Shown here: in pieces, positions 7,486-16,441 of the stretch | Layout: each line of letters opens with the position of its first letter | Numbering within the stretch: position 1 is the stretch's first letter | Notes under the pieces: model-generated | Databases searched by the model: none | What the model saw: the letters and a program-made list of their open reading frames with translations, nothing else | Told to the model about the DNA's origin: nothing | Position numbers and translations under genes: made by a program | Assembly: GCA_030527015.1 (NCBI GenBank) | Contig: JAUNBR010000016.1 | Location: 1 to 57,625, forward strand | DNA: 57,625 nt | Source: Planctomycetia bacterium | GTDB taxonomy: Bacteria > Planctomycetota > Planctomycetia > Pirellulales > Thermoguttaceae | Direction: 5' to 3'

Positions 7486-7592
7486 TATTACTGGTTCCAT
7501 TTTAAATTTCCGTTTTGTGCATCTCTGAAAGCAGGCATTATCGGCGAAGCAAAAATGCCGCAGAAGCGGAAATTTATAGTGTATCGGGTGTA
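7486..7592 (-). repeat. TATAC repeat, minus, full length
   Basis: Begins TATTACTGGTTCCA, has CTGAAAGCAGGCATT and closes GTGTATCGGGTGTA. Confidence 0.9.
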
Positions 7593-7718
7593 AAATAACG
7601 GCCATAAAGCACCGATTTTATTCATCGCGTAAAATTCAGACTTTTTCACCATCCTGTTTCTGATGAGAGAAAAACAGAAATTTATAGTGGCTCACACCAT
7701 GCAGACGTATGAAGAGTT

Positions 7719-7823
7719 TATACTGGTTCCACTTTAAATTTCCATTTTGTGCGCCTCTAAACGCAAGCATTTTTCGCGAAGCAAAATGCCGCAGAAACGG
7801 AAATTTATAGCGTATCGGGTATA
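7719..7823 (-). repeat. TATAC repeat, minus, full length
   Basis: Begins TATACTGGTTCCACTTTAAA and closes CGTATCGGGTATA; close to consensus apart from the middle. Confidence 0.92.
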
Positions 7824-7901
7824 CAAAATATTCAGAAAGCAAAAATATCGTGTGTGGGAAATTTCAGAAAATATTAAACACACCAGACATCTCACCTCAT
7901 T

Positions 7902-7940
7902 AAAAAAATGGAACTGGAAACATAAATGCTTCCAGTTCCA
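7902..7940 (-). terminator. Rho-independent terminator of the BON gene
   Basis: On the minus strand an 11-bp perfect stem (TGGAACTGGAA / TTCCAGTTCCA, ten-base loop) is followed by seven T residues. It lies 35 bp past the stop codon. Confidence 0.88.
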
Positions 7941-7974
7941 CCTGTCGCTTCGTTAAGAAGTTTTCACCACACTT

Positions 7975-8919
7975 TTACGGATTCATACGGAACAGTCCAC
8001 CACACGGACCACGCGTACTGCCATCATCAAAATCCACATGCCAGTAACCATCATGCCATTCCAGAGTAACTTTTCTCCAGCCATCCGGAACCTGAGGATA
8101 CGGATAAAACGGTCCGATAAACGGCCATGTTTTCGCACAGTAACGTTTCGGATACTGGACCGCAGCAGTATTCGGATAAGACGCATACGAAGGCCATGCA
8201 TGTCGCGGTAAATGCGGCTGGTCATAACGCATCATCGCACCACCATTCCGAGGAGTGGAATACGCCTGAGCATTCATCGGAAGTGGCATTCCCTGACTGC
8301 CCATATTATACGCCTGAGCCACAGGCTGAGCTTCTGTTACAGAACGCATGGGCTGAACGGGTGCAGAAACCACCGTATCACTAATGATGGTACTATAACC
8401 ATTCGCCACCGCAGGTGCCGGCGTAACCGGTGCCGCTTTTGTCGGCAGAGCCGGACTATTCATATTCGTTAATTCGTCCACCGAGATAACTTTATCAGAA
8501 ATAATCTGGTCACCACAAGGAATGGCACTCCTTCTGGATTCCTGCCGAATTTCTCGACGCACGATACTTCTTTCAAAAGCCGCAGCCTGTACGTCCGTAT
8601 CCTGAAATTTTTCAGAAACGGATTCTTTCGTACCCTCTGCCATTAAGTCGATTTTTAAATTATTAACGACTTTATCGACTCCCTTTACATGAAAAACGCA
8701 CGCTTCTATCGCCATTTTTCGCGCTTCTGATGGCACCGTTCCACTGAGCCATACTGTCCGATTTTGATACTTTAATCCCAATTCACAGCCATCTGCTAAA
8801 TCACTCGACTCCAGCATGGCCGCTACGGATTCCACCATTTTTTGATTGCTCGCTTCCGCCGACAGCGGCAGAAAGGTTACCGCGCATGCAATCATCATTC
8901 CATAAATTAACTGTCGCAT
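7975..8919 (-). CDS. Secreted BON-domain protein
   Basis: Exported protein of 314 residues. The start at 8919 is chosen because GGAGG lies seven bases upstream and a signal peptide (MRQLIYGMMIACAVTFLPLS) follows directly; the frame stays open to 8982. Residues about 30-90 form a BON domain (LKYQNRTVWLSGTVPSEARK ... VDKVVNNLKI), a fold linked to binding of phospholipid or other envelope ligands. The middle is rich in Pro, Ala and Met, and the C-terminus (about 270-314) is aromatic and glycine-rich: GWRKVTLEWHDGYWHVDFDD. The role is likely envelope-associated but is not known in detail. It is monocistronic with its own strong terminator. Confidence 0.75.
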   Translation of the reverse strand: MRQLIYGMMIACAVTFLPLSAEASNQKMVESVAAMLESSDLADGCELGLKYQNRTVWLSGTVPSEARKMAIEACVFHVKGVDKVVNNLKIDLMAEGTKESVSEKFQDTDVQAAAFERSIVRREIRQESRRSAIPCGDQIISDKVISVDELTNMNSPALPTKAAPVTPAPAVANGYSTIISDTVVSAPVQPMRSVTEAQPVAQAYNMGSQGMPLPMNAQAYSTPRNGGAMMRYDQPHLPRHAWPSYASYPNTAAVQYPKRYCAKTWPFIGPFYPYPQVPDGWRKVTLEWHDGYWHVDFDDGSTRGPCGGLFRMNP

Positions 8920-9248
8920 TCCTTTTACCTCCAGTTGAGTTTTTACGCAAGCCACCATTCCCACCCAATTTTTAATTTTCATTACAGAAAACTTTTACTA
9001 ATTTTGGATGTGAGTAAGAATCAGTGCTCTTAATAATATCGTCCTACTCGTTACTACCATCGGAAATAAGACAATTATAACTCCAGTCCGTTTCGGCATA
9101 ATCCGCATTTCTGCTGGTATTTTGTTTATTAATAGAATTAAAATCGCTATAATCCATACATCTTAACATTTTTATATACACTTTTCATTTTGTTAAAATT
9201 TACTTTTTTATACTATTTTAAAATTTTGGTAATTATCTTTTAAATCTT

Positions 9249-9374
9249 TATACCCGATGCATTATAAAATTCCACTTCTCCTGTCCGCCGACAGGCAGGC
9301 CGGAATTTTTGTTTCCCTGAAAACGCCTGTTTTCAGGGAAACACAAAACAAAAATTTAAGCGAGAACCTGTATA
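9249..9374 (+). repeat. TATAC repeat, plus, long subtype with nested insert
   Basis: Standard ends (TATACCCGATGCATTAT, closing GAACCTGTATA), but CTGTCCGCCGACAGGCAGG is inserted after CTTCTC (about 9280-9298). The core has also changed: TTTCCCTGAAAA (9312-9323) pairs perfectly with TTTTCAGGGAAA (9330-9341), a 12-bp stem with a six-base loop in place of the usual core hairpin. Confidence 0.9.
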
Positions 9375-9435
9375 TTTAATCAACTATTTTTGTGCAAAAG
9401 TCCATAAAGAATTTTTTTATACAATAATATTTATT

Positions 9436-9540
9436 TATATCCGATGCACTATAAAATTCTGTTTCTCCGGCATTTTTGTTTCGCTGAAAATGCCTGTTTC
9501 GGAGCCACACAAAACAGAAATTTAAACGAGAACCTGTACA
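9436..9540 (+). repeat. TATAC repeat, plus, full length
   Basis: Begins TATATCCGATGCACTATAAA, core CGGCATTTTTGTTTCGCTG, closes GAACCTGTACA. Confidence 0.9.
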
Positions 9541-9784
9541 AATAATAATTTCATACAAAATATCTTACGAATTCTAATTAAAAATGGACGGTACTTTACA
9601 AAAATTCGTCTCTTGTTATAATTTTTTCAAAATTTTCATGGTATGGATTTTTATTCTGCCTTTTTTTATTTATATCCTTTTCACTTTAAATTACTATTTT
9701 TGCGGCCATTAAAATACAGTTTTTAATTATTTTGTTTCTGACAAAATAATAATATGGATAATAATATAATAATATGGTCAAAAA

Positions 9785-9816
9785 AACGAAATTTAGATAG
9801 TGTATCAGAATATATA
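9785..9816 (-). repeat. TATAC repeat fragment (one end only)
   Basis: ACGAAATTTAGATAGTG followed by TATCAGAATATATA matches the TATCGGGTATA end of the minus form. It lies 30 bp upstream of the asd start, so it may provide -10-like sequence. Confidence 0.6.
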
Positions 9817-9847
9817 CCTTATTTAATATTATAAAGGGAGTTTTTCA

Positions 9848-10870
9848 GTGTTTAACATGACAGCCGTCGTCGGCGCAACTGGTGCTGTGGGTACTCTGAT
9901 CCGTGAATTACTTCAGGAACGGAATTTTCCGACAAAAAATACAAAATTTCTCGCCTCTAAAAATTCTGCTGGAAAAACGCTGGAATTCGCTGGGCGTATG
10001 GTCACAGTGGAAGAAACCTGTCCGGATGCCTTTCAGGGAGTGGATCTGGTCATCAGCAGTACTCCAGATGATGTGGCGGCAAAAATCGTACCAGAAGCGG
10101 TAAAACACGGCTGTATCGTCGTCGACGAAAGTGCCACATTTCGTATGTGTCCAGACGTTCCGCTGGTAATCCCGGAGGTAAATCCTGACGACATTATGAA
10201 GCACCAGGGAATCATCTCCAGTCCGAACTGCTCCACGACGCAGATGGTGCAGGCGCTTCAGCCTCTGCACGCGGCCGGTAAACTCCGACGCGTGAATGTG
10301 TGCACTTATCAGGCCACCAGCGGTGCAGGTGTCGGCGGCACACGGGATTTAATTGGAAGTTCCCGCGCGGATTTAGCGGGTGAAGAATATAAAAATGAGG
10401 TTTTTCCCCATAAAATCGCATTTAATGTGATCCCACAGATCGGTTCCCAGAAACACCGCGATCAGTTTCCCGGTTATACCTCAGAGGAAGTTAAAATGAT
10501 TCTGGAAACGCGGAAAATGTTAGGTGACGATTCGATTCAGATTAATCCGACCTGTGTGCGCGTTCCTGTCTCAAACTGTCACAGTGAAGTGATTACGGCG
10601 GAAACAGAGCGAAAAATCACCGTGGCGGAAGCTCTCGAACTGTGGAACGCCACTCCTGGTCTGGTGGTCATGGATGATCTGGATAAAGGAATTTACCCCA
10701 TGCCCTGTAACTGTACCGGAAGTGATGACACATTTATTGGACGTATTCGTGAAGATGCTTCCTGCGAAAATGGCCTGGTATTTTGGTGCGTCAGTGATAA
10801 CCTCCGGAAAGGGGCGGCGACGAATGCCGTTCAGATCGCGGAATTACTGGCGAAAAAAATGTTTGGCTAA
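9848..10870 (+). CDS. asd: Aspartate-semialdehyde dehydrogenase
   Basis: Cytoplasmic enzyme of 340 residues that reduces aspartyl phosphate with NADPH to aspartate semialdehyde, the branch point to lysine/diaminopimelate, threonine and methionine. The N-terminal Rossmann motif is VVGATGAVGTLIRELL. The active-site Cys is Cys128 in SSPNCSTTQMV, and QATSGAGVGG follows as in the family. Length is normal. GTG at 9848 is the best start because AAAGGGAG lies seven bases upstream; the ATG at 9857 would leave 16 bases. The methionine synthase metE follows on the same strand, though 350 bp separate them. Confidence 0.95.
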   Translation: MFNMTAVVGATGAVGTLIRELLQERNFPTKNTKFLASKNSAGKTLEFAGRMVTVEETCPDAFQGVDLVISSTPDDVAAKIVPEAVKHGCIVVDESATFRMCPDVPLVIPEVNPDDIMKHQGIISSPNCSTTQMVQALQPLHAAGKLRRVNVCTYQATSGAGVGGTRDLIGSSRADLAGEEYKNEVFPHKIAFNVIPQIGSQKHRDQFPGYTSEEVKMILETRKMLGDDSIQINPTCVRVPVSNCHSEVITAETERKITVAEALELWNATPGLVVMDDLDKGIYPMPCNCTGSDDTFIGRIREDASCENGLVFWCVSDNLRKGAATNAVQIAELLAKKMFG

Positions 10871-11222
10871 ACTTTATTATCGTTTCATATCCTTTATCAC
10901 CGTAAACATTTCCGTCTTTCGATAAATTATACGACTGGTGATAATCCATAAACCATACACGTTTCCATAAGCAAAATTTGTGAAAATCGAATTTTTATAG
11001 TGGTTTTCTGACTATAATTTTGGACATCAGAAAGCACACGGTGGGAATCATTTATGAGCACGACTCTCTGGCGAAGAAACGGAAGGTCATGGTCAATAAA
11101 CTTTATGTATATTCCTGATTTTAACCAGGGAATATTTGTTTTTTGTTGAGTCGGCACGGTTATTTCCATACCGAGTTGTCGGCTTTCCTTTTACTTATTA
11201 AATTTTTAAAGGAGTCGCTTTA
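10871..11222 (+). other. Intergenic region / metE leader
   Basis: No gene or TATAC repeat. TATAAT (11013-11018) could be a -10 box without a good -35. Near 11140-11190 there are overlapping short inverted repeats (CGGT/ACCG and CCGA/TCGG, the latter followed by a T-rich stretch) that could act as an attenuator. No SAM or cobalamin riboswitch consensus was recognised. Confidence 0.4.
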
Positions 11223-13502
11223 ATGAAAACTTTTGTACCTGGATTTCCGCGCATGGGCCTTCATCGGGAATTAAAATTCGCCATGGAATCTTTTTGGAAA
11301 GGCACAGCTTCTGCTTCTGAATTACTTCAGCTGGCCAAAGAATTACGTCTCCGTCACTGGAACATACAGAAAGAAGCCGGATTATCCACCGTGGCGACAG
11401 GCGATTTTTCTTTTTATGATCATGTTTTGGATACTGCCGTCATGTTCGGACTTATTCCAGAGCGATTTTCTGATCTGTCTTTCGACTCACCGGAAACACG
11501 TCTGACCTCCTATTATAAATTGGCTCGGGGAGACCAGCAAAAAGGAATCCCCGCGATGGAAATGACGAAATGGTTTAATACGAATTATCATTATATCGTA
11601 CCCGAAATCTGTGAGAAAACGCAGCCTAAATTATCCTGTCTGGACATTATTAATCAGACGCAGGAAGCTCTGGATGCAGGGTATACTCCGCGGCCAGTTT
11701 TAGTCGGACCGATCACGCTGCTGGCATTATCAAAAAGCGTCAGTGAAGAACCATATGACATCTGGAATCAGCTGTGGCCACTCGTCGCGCTTTATGAAAA
11801 AGTTCTGGCCGAGCTGGGCACCCTGTGTGAATGGATCCAGATCGATGAACCTATTCTCTGTTCTGACATACCAGAAGCTGGAAAACAAAATTTCCAGGCT
11901 GTGTATCAGCGCCTGATCGCCGCGGCAGGAAATGGAAAACTCCTGCTGACTACTTATTTTGACGCTCTGGACGAAAATCGGGATCTGGCTTTATCTTCCG
12001 GATGTGCCGGAATTCATCTTGATCTGGTCCGTGGAGCCAGCGCGCTGGACGCCATTCTGGATGCCATTCCAGATTCCATGGTCTTATCTGCCGGTGTGGT
12101 GGAAGGGCGTAATATCTGGAAAAATGATTTCCAGAAGAGTCTGGACACTCTCAATAAAATTAAGGGAAAATTAGGAGAGGACCGAATGATGGTCGCCGCG
12201 AGCTGTTCCCTTCTGCATTCCCCTGTGGATTTATCTGAAGAAACCGCTCTGGACGAAACCCTGAAAAGCTGGATGTCTTTTGCTGTTCAAAAATGTAGTG
12301 AAGTCCAGATTTTAGCAGATCTTCTTTCCGGGAAACCACGTGAAGCGGAATTTGAAGCGAATCAAAAAGCCATTCATTCTCGGCGGGAAAGCACCCGGGT
12401 GCATAATCCGGAAGTTTCCGCGCGCATGGCTGGCATTTCGGAAGATGCATTTCACCGTGCTCATGCATATCCCATCAGGAAACAGGCACAGGCGGATTTA
12501 AATTTACCTCTGTTCCCCACGACGACGATCGGTTCTTTCCCACAGACTGACGCCATCCGAAAAACCCGAATGGCTTTCCGTAAAAAGAATATCTCTGAAC
12601 AGGAATATACAGAATTCATGCAGAATGAAATCCGCATGGTCGTTTCCCGTCAGGAAGAATTAGGGCTGGATGTTTTAGTACATGGAGAGCCCGAGCGAAA
12701 TGACATGGTGGAATATTTTGGTCAGCAGCTCAGCGGATTTTGTTTCACTCAGAATGGCTGGGTACAGAGTTACGGCAGTCGATGCGTAAAACCGCCGGTA
12801 ATTTTTGGTGACGTATCACGTCCGCGCCCCATGACGGTGGAATGGAGCCGTTTCGCGCAGTCTCTGACGAATAAACCCATGAAAGGAATGCTTACCGGGC
12901 CGATCACGATTCTCTGCTGGAGTTTTGTCCGTGATGATATGGAACGTTCGGAAGTGGCGAAGCAAATTGCGCTGGCCATGCGTGACGAAGTGTCTGATTT
13001 AGAAAAAGCAGGGATCCGCATCATCCAGATCGACGAAGCGGCATTAAGTGAAGGAATGCCCGTCAAAACGCGAGATCATGAGGCATATTTAAAATGGGCG
13101 GTGGAAGCTTTCCGTCTGACCATGGCCTGTGTTCAGGATTCCACACAGATTCACACGCACATGTGTTACAGTGAATTTAATAAAATCATCACGGCGATCG
13201 CCGCCATGGACGCGGACGTCATAAGTATAGAGTCCAGCCGAAGCCGTATGGAATTACTCGACTGTTTCGTTCAGTATGAGTATCCGAATGAAATCGGGCC
13301 AGGCGTTTATGACATTCATTCTCCACGCATTCCCTCTCAGGAAGAAATGGTGGGTTTACTGAGAATCGCTGCGTCCGTCATTCCGAAAGAGCGTCTCTGG
13401 GTAAATCCTGACTGTGGTCTGAAAACTCGTCACTGGGAGGAAGTGATTCCTTCTCTGACGAATATGGTCGCCGCAGCGAAACAGATCCGCGAAGAAGCGT
13501 AA
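11223..13502 (+). CDS. metE: Cobalamin-independent methionine synthase
   Basis: Enzyme of 759 residues that moves a methyl group from methyltetrahydropteroyl-glutamate to homocysteine, forming methionine without vitamin B12. The N-terminal barrel begins VPGFPRMGLHRELKFAME; the C-terminal barrel begins about residue 430 with LPLFPTTTIGSFPQT. Zinc ligands are His646 and Cys648 (HTHMCYSEF), Glu670 (ISIESSR) and Cys731 (NPDCGLKTR), all present, so it should be active. AAAGGAG precedes the ATG. Length matches the family (about 750). It has its own terminator. Presence of MetE implies the cell can make methionine without B12. Confidence 0.97.
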   Translation: MKTFVPGFPRMGLHRELKFAMESFWKGTASASELLQLAKELRLRHWNIQKEAGLSTVATGDFSFYDHVLDTAVMFGLIPERFSDLSFDSPETRLTSYYKLARGDQQKGIPAMEMTKWFNTNYHYIVPEICEKTQPKLSCLDIINQTQEALDAGYTPRPVLVGPITLLALSKSVSEEPYDIWNQLWPLVALYEKVLAELGTLCEWIQIDEPILCSDIPEAGKQNFQAVYQRLIAAAGNGKLLLTTYFDALDENRDLALSSGCAGIHLDLVRGASALDAILDAIPDSMVLSAGVVEGRNIWKNDFQKSLDTLNKIKGKLGEDRMMVAASCSLLHSPVDLSEETALDETLKSWMSFAVQKCSEVQILADLLSGKPREAEFEANQKAIHSRRESTRVHNPEVSARMAGISEDAFHRAHAYPIRKQAQADLNLPLFPTTTIGSFPQTDAIRKTRMAFRKKNISEQEYTEFMQNEIRMVVSRQEELGLDVLVHGEPERNDMVEYFGQQLSGFCFTQNGWVQSYGSRCVKPPVIFGDVSRPRPMTVEWSRFAQSLTNKPMKGMLTGPITILCWSFVRDDMERSEVAKQIALAMRDEVSDLEKAGIRIIQIDEAALSEGMPVKTRDHEAYLKWAVEAFRLTMACVQDSTQIHTHMCYSEFNKIITAIAAMDADVISIESSRSRMELLDCFVQYEYPNEIGPGVYDIHSPRIPSQEEMVGLLRIAASVIPKERLWVNPDCGLKTRHWEEVIPSLTNMVAAAKQIREEA

Positions 13503-13529
13503 TCGCGTAAATCATAAACTACAAAAAAG

Positions 13530-13564
13530 CCGCACCTGGATTATCTCCAGTCTGCGGTTTTTTT
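13530..13564 (+). terminator. Rho-independent terminator of metE
   Basis: Stem CCGCA-CTGGA / TCCAG-TGCGG with a small bulge, followed by seven T residues, about 28 bp after the stop codon. Confidence 0.9.
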
Positions 13565-13623
13565 ATATCCATTTCGCTAAAATTTAAATTTTTGTGGCCA
13601 CAAAAACGGATTCGGCGACAAAT

Positions 13624-13724
13624 TATACTGGTTCCACTTTAAATTTCCATTTTGTGCGGTTCTGAAAGAGGCTTTTCCAGCGGAGTTAAATGTCGGTGAA
13701 GCGGAATTTTATAGTGTATCGGTA
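13624..13724 (-). repeat. TATAC repeat, minus
   Basis: Begins TATACTGGTTCCACTTTAAA, closes TAGTGTATCGGTA; the core is shortened and its hairpin arms are disrupted. Confidence 0.88.
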
Positions 13725-13908
13725 AAATGCGCTATAAAAAAAATTGAAGTGTTTCTGATTTATTATATCACATGATTATTCACATTAAAATCTGTATTTT
13801 CGCAGAAACAGAATCCTTCCGCCACATGACGTCAGAGCGTATGCAGCAAAATATTAGATTCTTTCATCCGTATTTTCTGAAAATACACCGTTTATTTCCG
13901 GCGTACTG

Positions 13909-14013
13909 TATACAGGTTCTCCTTTAAATTCCCGTTTCGTGTGGTTCTGAAAGCAGGTATTTTTAGCGGAAAAAAATGCCGGAGACACGGAAATTTATAG
14001 TACCTCGGGAATA
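13909..14013 (-). repeat. TATAC repeat, minus, full length
   Basis: Begins TATACAGGTTCTCCTTTAAA. Core GGTATTTTTAGCGG...AAAAATGCC keeps pairing through a G-T pair. Confidence 0.88.
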
Positions 14014-14076
14014 AAATTCATCGGGTACTTCTCAAAACATGTCTGCAAAATCTTTTAGTACGCCAGGAATAAAATA

Positions 14077-15252
14077 TCACGTTTCTGCGCCTTTCAGTTC
14101 TTCCAGCATCTGATGAAGATGTGTGGAAATTTTAATTTGCTGCGGACAGCGGGTTTCACAGATTCCACAAGAAACACATGAGGACGCCTGCTGCGCGGCG
14201 GGAATCGTGGCGTAATTATTCCTGATGGTAATGAGGTGCCCGTAACCTGCCGCCATATCTTTTAACTGATTCATAATCGCCAGATTACATGGAATATCCA
14301 CACCCTGCGGACACGGCGCGCAGTAACGGCAGTTCGTGCAGGGAATGGGTGATGAACGCCGATAAGCGGTCATCGCGGCGGAAATTGTCTCGCGCTCCTC
14401 TTCATTTAACGGCAAAAATGGCGCGAAAGTCCGCACATTTTCTTCCAGCTGCCCGAGCGTGGACATTCCGGAGAGAGTGATTAAAACGTTCGGCAGGGAC
14501 GCCGCGTAACGCAGACCCCAAGACGCGAGCGGTGCATCAGAATTCGCCTTTCTAAAAATTTCACGTGACTCGGCGCAGAGCCGCGTCAGAGTCCCTCCCT
14601 TTAACGGTTCCATCACCGCGACGGGAATTTTTAGTTCCGTCAAAATTTCATACTGCTGCGAAGCACGGCAGTCTTCCCAGTCCAGACAATTTAACTGAAT
14701 CTGCACCATATCCCACGGATAAGTCTGCGCGATTTCTTTTAGCTTATCCGAGTCACCATGAAATGAAAAACCGATACGCCGAATTTTTCCTTTTTCACGC
14801 ATCCGGATAAGAAAATCCCATACATGATAACGTTTCGCGATTTCCCAGTGCGCGCCGTTCAGCCAGTGCATGAGATAAAAATCGAAATACTCCAGACCGG
14901 TCCGCCGTAACTGTTCTTCAAAAATTCGCTCACAGTCTGCTTCACTGGTAAGCATATACGTCGGCATTTTATCTGCGACAAAAAAACTCGTCCGCGAATA
15001 TTTCGCCAGTGCATGACCGAGAAAAGTTTCACTTTCGCCCTCATGGTACATATACGCCGTGTCAAAATAATTTACGCCGCAGGACATGGCGTAATCCACC
15101 ATTTTCTGAGCCTGTTCACGGTCAATTTTCCCATCTTTTTCCGGCAGACGCATCCCGCCAAAACCGAGTTTCGGAAACGTTTCATCCGTATCTCGATAAG
15201 GATTCCGAGATACCTGCACCGTCTGTATGTCACTCTTTTCATTTATTTCCAT
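14077..15252 (-). CDS. Aldo/keto reductase with C-terminal 4Fe-4S domain
   Basis: Oxidoreductase of 391 residues. The aldo/keto reductase barrel has the full catalytic set: Asp64 and Tyr69 (YFDTAYMYH), Lys95 (VADKMP) and His129 (LMHWLN). The C-terminal part adds two cysteine clusters, C-x2-C-x2-C-x2-C starting at residue 305 (CTNCRYCAPCP) and a second from about 359 (CVSCGICETRCP). This architecture is common in anaerobes and gut bacteria; substrates are generally unknown. AGGAGA lies upstream of the ATG. The Fe-S part suggests electron exchange with ferredoxin or another redox partner in the cytoplasm. Confidence 0.92.
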   Translation of the reverse strand: MEINEKSDIQTVQVSRNPYRDTDETFPKLGFGGMRLPEKDGKIDREQAQKMVDYAMSCGVNYFDTAYMYHEGESETFLGHALAKYSRTSFFVADKMPTYMLTSEADCERIFEEQLRRTGLEYFDFYLMHWLNGAHWEIAKRYHVWDFLIRMREKGKIRRIGFSFHGDSDKLKEIAQTYPWDMVQIQLNCLDWEDCRASQQYEILTELKIPVAVMEPLKGGTLTRLCAESREIFRKANSDAPLASWGLRYAASLPNVLITLSGMSTLGQLEENVRTFAPFLPLNEEERETISAAMTAYRRSSPIPCTNCRYCAPCPQGVDIPCNLAIMNQLKDMAAGYGHLITIRNNYATIPAAQQASSCVSCGICETRCPQQIKISTHLHQMLEELKGAET

Positions 15253-15315
15253 TTTTTATTTCTCCTGATAATCTTTTTGTTTTCCGTATTTCCATTTCTT
15301 GGTATCATAATCTGA

Positions 15316-15416
15316 TAAATTAAATTTTACTTTTCTTACATTACTTTACTGAAAATGTAATGACAGATCCGCACAAAACTTAAATGGAAGGTAAAAATTC
15401 ATAGTGGATCGGATAT
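15316..15416. repeat. Chimeric, degenerate TATAC repeat
   Basis: Left and middle are of plus type (ACTTTACTGAAAATG, CAGATCCGCACAAAACTTA); the right end is of minus type (ATTCATAGTGGATCGGATATA). The middle shares CAGATCCGCACAAAACTTA with the copy at 16227, so the two are related. Confidence 0.65.
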
Positions 15417-15520
15417 ATACTGGTTCCACTTTAAATTTCCGTTTTTTGCGCCTCTCGAAGCAGGTATTTTCAGCGAAATAAAATGCCGGAGGAGCAGAAT
15501 TTTATAGTGTATCGGGTATA
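15416..15520 (-). repeat. TATAC repeat, minus, joined to the previous copy
   Basis: Begins TATACTGGTTCCACTTTAAA and closes TAGTGTATCGGGTATA. It shares the TATA at 15414-15419 with its left neighbour, as expected if a copy inserted at the TATA end of another. Confidence 0.9.
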
Positions 15521-15547
15521 TAATGCATAAAATCATGCATTATTCCA

Positions 15548-16177
15548 TCACCTTTTGAAGATTTCCGTCAGGCGATAAAAAATATGTAACAGAATAAATT
15601 CCGCGAAAAACGCCGCCACCATGCTGGCTAAACTTATTATAAAATCTCCGAAATAAAATCCATATCCGCCCGCTGCTAAAATCGGAAGCAGAAGCAGGAA
15701 AAGGATAACGTGGCGCCACTCGTTTCTCGGCAGCTCCACGCCAGATTTTAATTCAGGCAGAGACAGCGCGTGCAAAATAAAATCACGAAACGTCGTGTTT
15801 TCGTCGACACGGGAAAACATCCCTAAAATATCCCTCTTCAAGAAAAGCTGACATTCCTCCAGAAATAATTCCCATTCACACTCATCCATATTTCGTAAAA
15901 TTCGATTTCCCATGAGAATACTCACCTCGTCTTCCGGAAAAATCCATCCTTTATGATAATAACCGTTTCGGAGAGCTAATTCCGTGACTTTTCGCCAGAA
16001 AACCTCCTCTATTTCCGTTTTCTCCCAGGCTTTTCGTGCGTCTTCTTCCGTTCTTGAATTCAGAATCTCATTCACCCAGCATCTCACCTTCCGATTATAC
16101 CCTGGTTTCCACCCGATAAACCGTGCGAGAGAGCCTGGTAAAGGAACCGGAATTTCCGCCACCTTTAGAGCTTTCAT
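15548..16177 (-). CDS. Hypothetical protein with two C-terminal membrane helices
   Basis: Protein of 209 residues that I do not recognise. The N-terminal two thirds are soluble and charged (for example NSRTEEDARKAWEKTEIEEV). The C-terminus has two hydrophobic segments, about 156-174 (HVILFLLLLPILAAGGYGFY) and 178-200 (IISLASMVAAFFAEFILLHI), separated by a very short turn, so both ends probably face the same side, most likely the cytoplasm. TAGGAAAT precedes the ATG. It is flanked by TATAC repeats on both sides and shows no operon link. Confidence 0.6.
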   Translation of the reverse strand: MKALKVAEIPVPLPGSLARFIGWKPGYNRKVRCWVNEILNSRTEEDARKAWEKTEIEEVFWRKVTELALRNGYYHKGWIFPEDEVSILMGNRILRNMDECEWELFLEECQLFLKRDILGMFSRVDENTTFRDFILHALSLPELKSGVELPRNEWRHVILFLLLLPILAAGGYGFYFGDFIISLASMVAAFFAEFILLHIFYRLTEIFKR

Positions 16178-16226
16178 GGTATATTTCCTACTTTATAAGT
16201 TTTCATATATCCTGAAACACAGACGT

Positions 16227-16344
16227 TTTACCCGATACACTATAAAAATTCGCTTCTCCTGCATTTTATTTCGCTGAAAATGCATGTCTTCAGATCCGCA
16301 CAAAACTTAAATGGAAGATAAAAATTTATAGTGGAACCAGTAAT
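16227..16344. repeat. Chimeric TATAC repeat: plus body with swapped right part
   Basis: Left end TTTACCCGATACACTATAAA and core are of plus type; the right side contains AAAATTTATAGTGG (minus type) before GGAACCAGTAAT. It is about 118 bp, longer than usual. Confidence 0.75.
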
Positions 16345-16441
16345 TACTGCAGATGCGGATCCCACGTTTCTCCGTGCTTTTTTCGCACACGGCAGACGGT
16401 GATTCACCGCATCATCATATTTCATAAAAACATCCGGGAGG

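Larger units (their letters stand above)
7080..7974. other. Intergenic region crowded with TATAC repeats
   Basis: About 890 bp without a gene. Four repeat copies (one chimeric) and a small fragment near 7675-7690 (AGAAATTTATAGTGG) fill half of it; a strong terminator for the BON gene lies at the right edge. Confidence 0.8.
8920..9847. other. AT-rich intergenic region between divergent genes
   Basis: Holds two full TATAC repeats and a fragment just before asd. 8983-9240 and 9541-9780 are AT-rich with no recognisable gene or RNA. Confidence 0.7.
13565..14076. other. Convergent intergenic region with two TATAC repeats
   Basis: Lies between the ends of metE and the aldo/keto reductase gene. Apart from two minus copies no feature is seen. 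Confidence 0.7.

Noticed and set aside
7411..7842. Short minus-strand open frames with IHYKFPLLRHF-like peptides
   Set aside because: These are translations of TATAC repeats; the same peptide pattern appears at 57386, 53116 and others and follows the repeat, not a gene.
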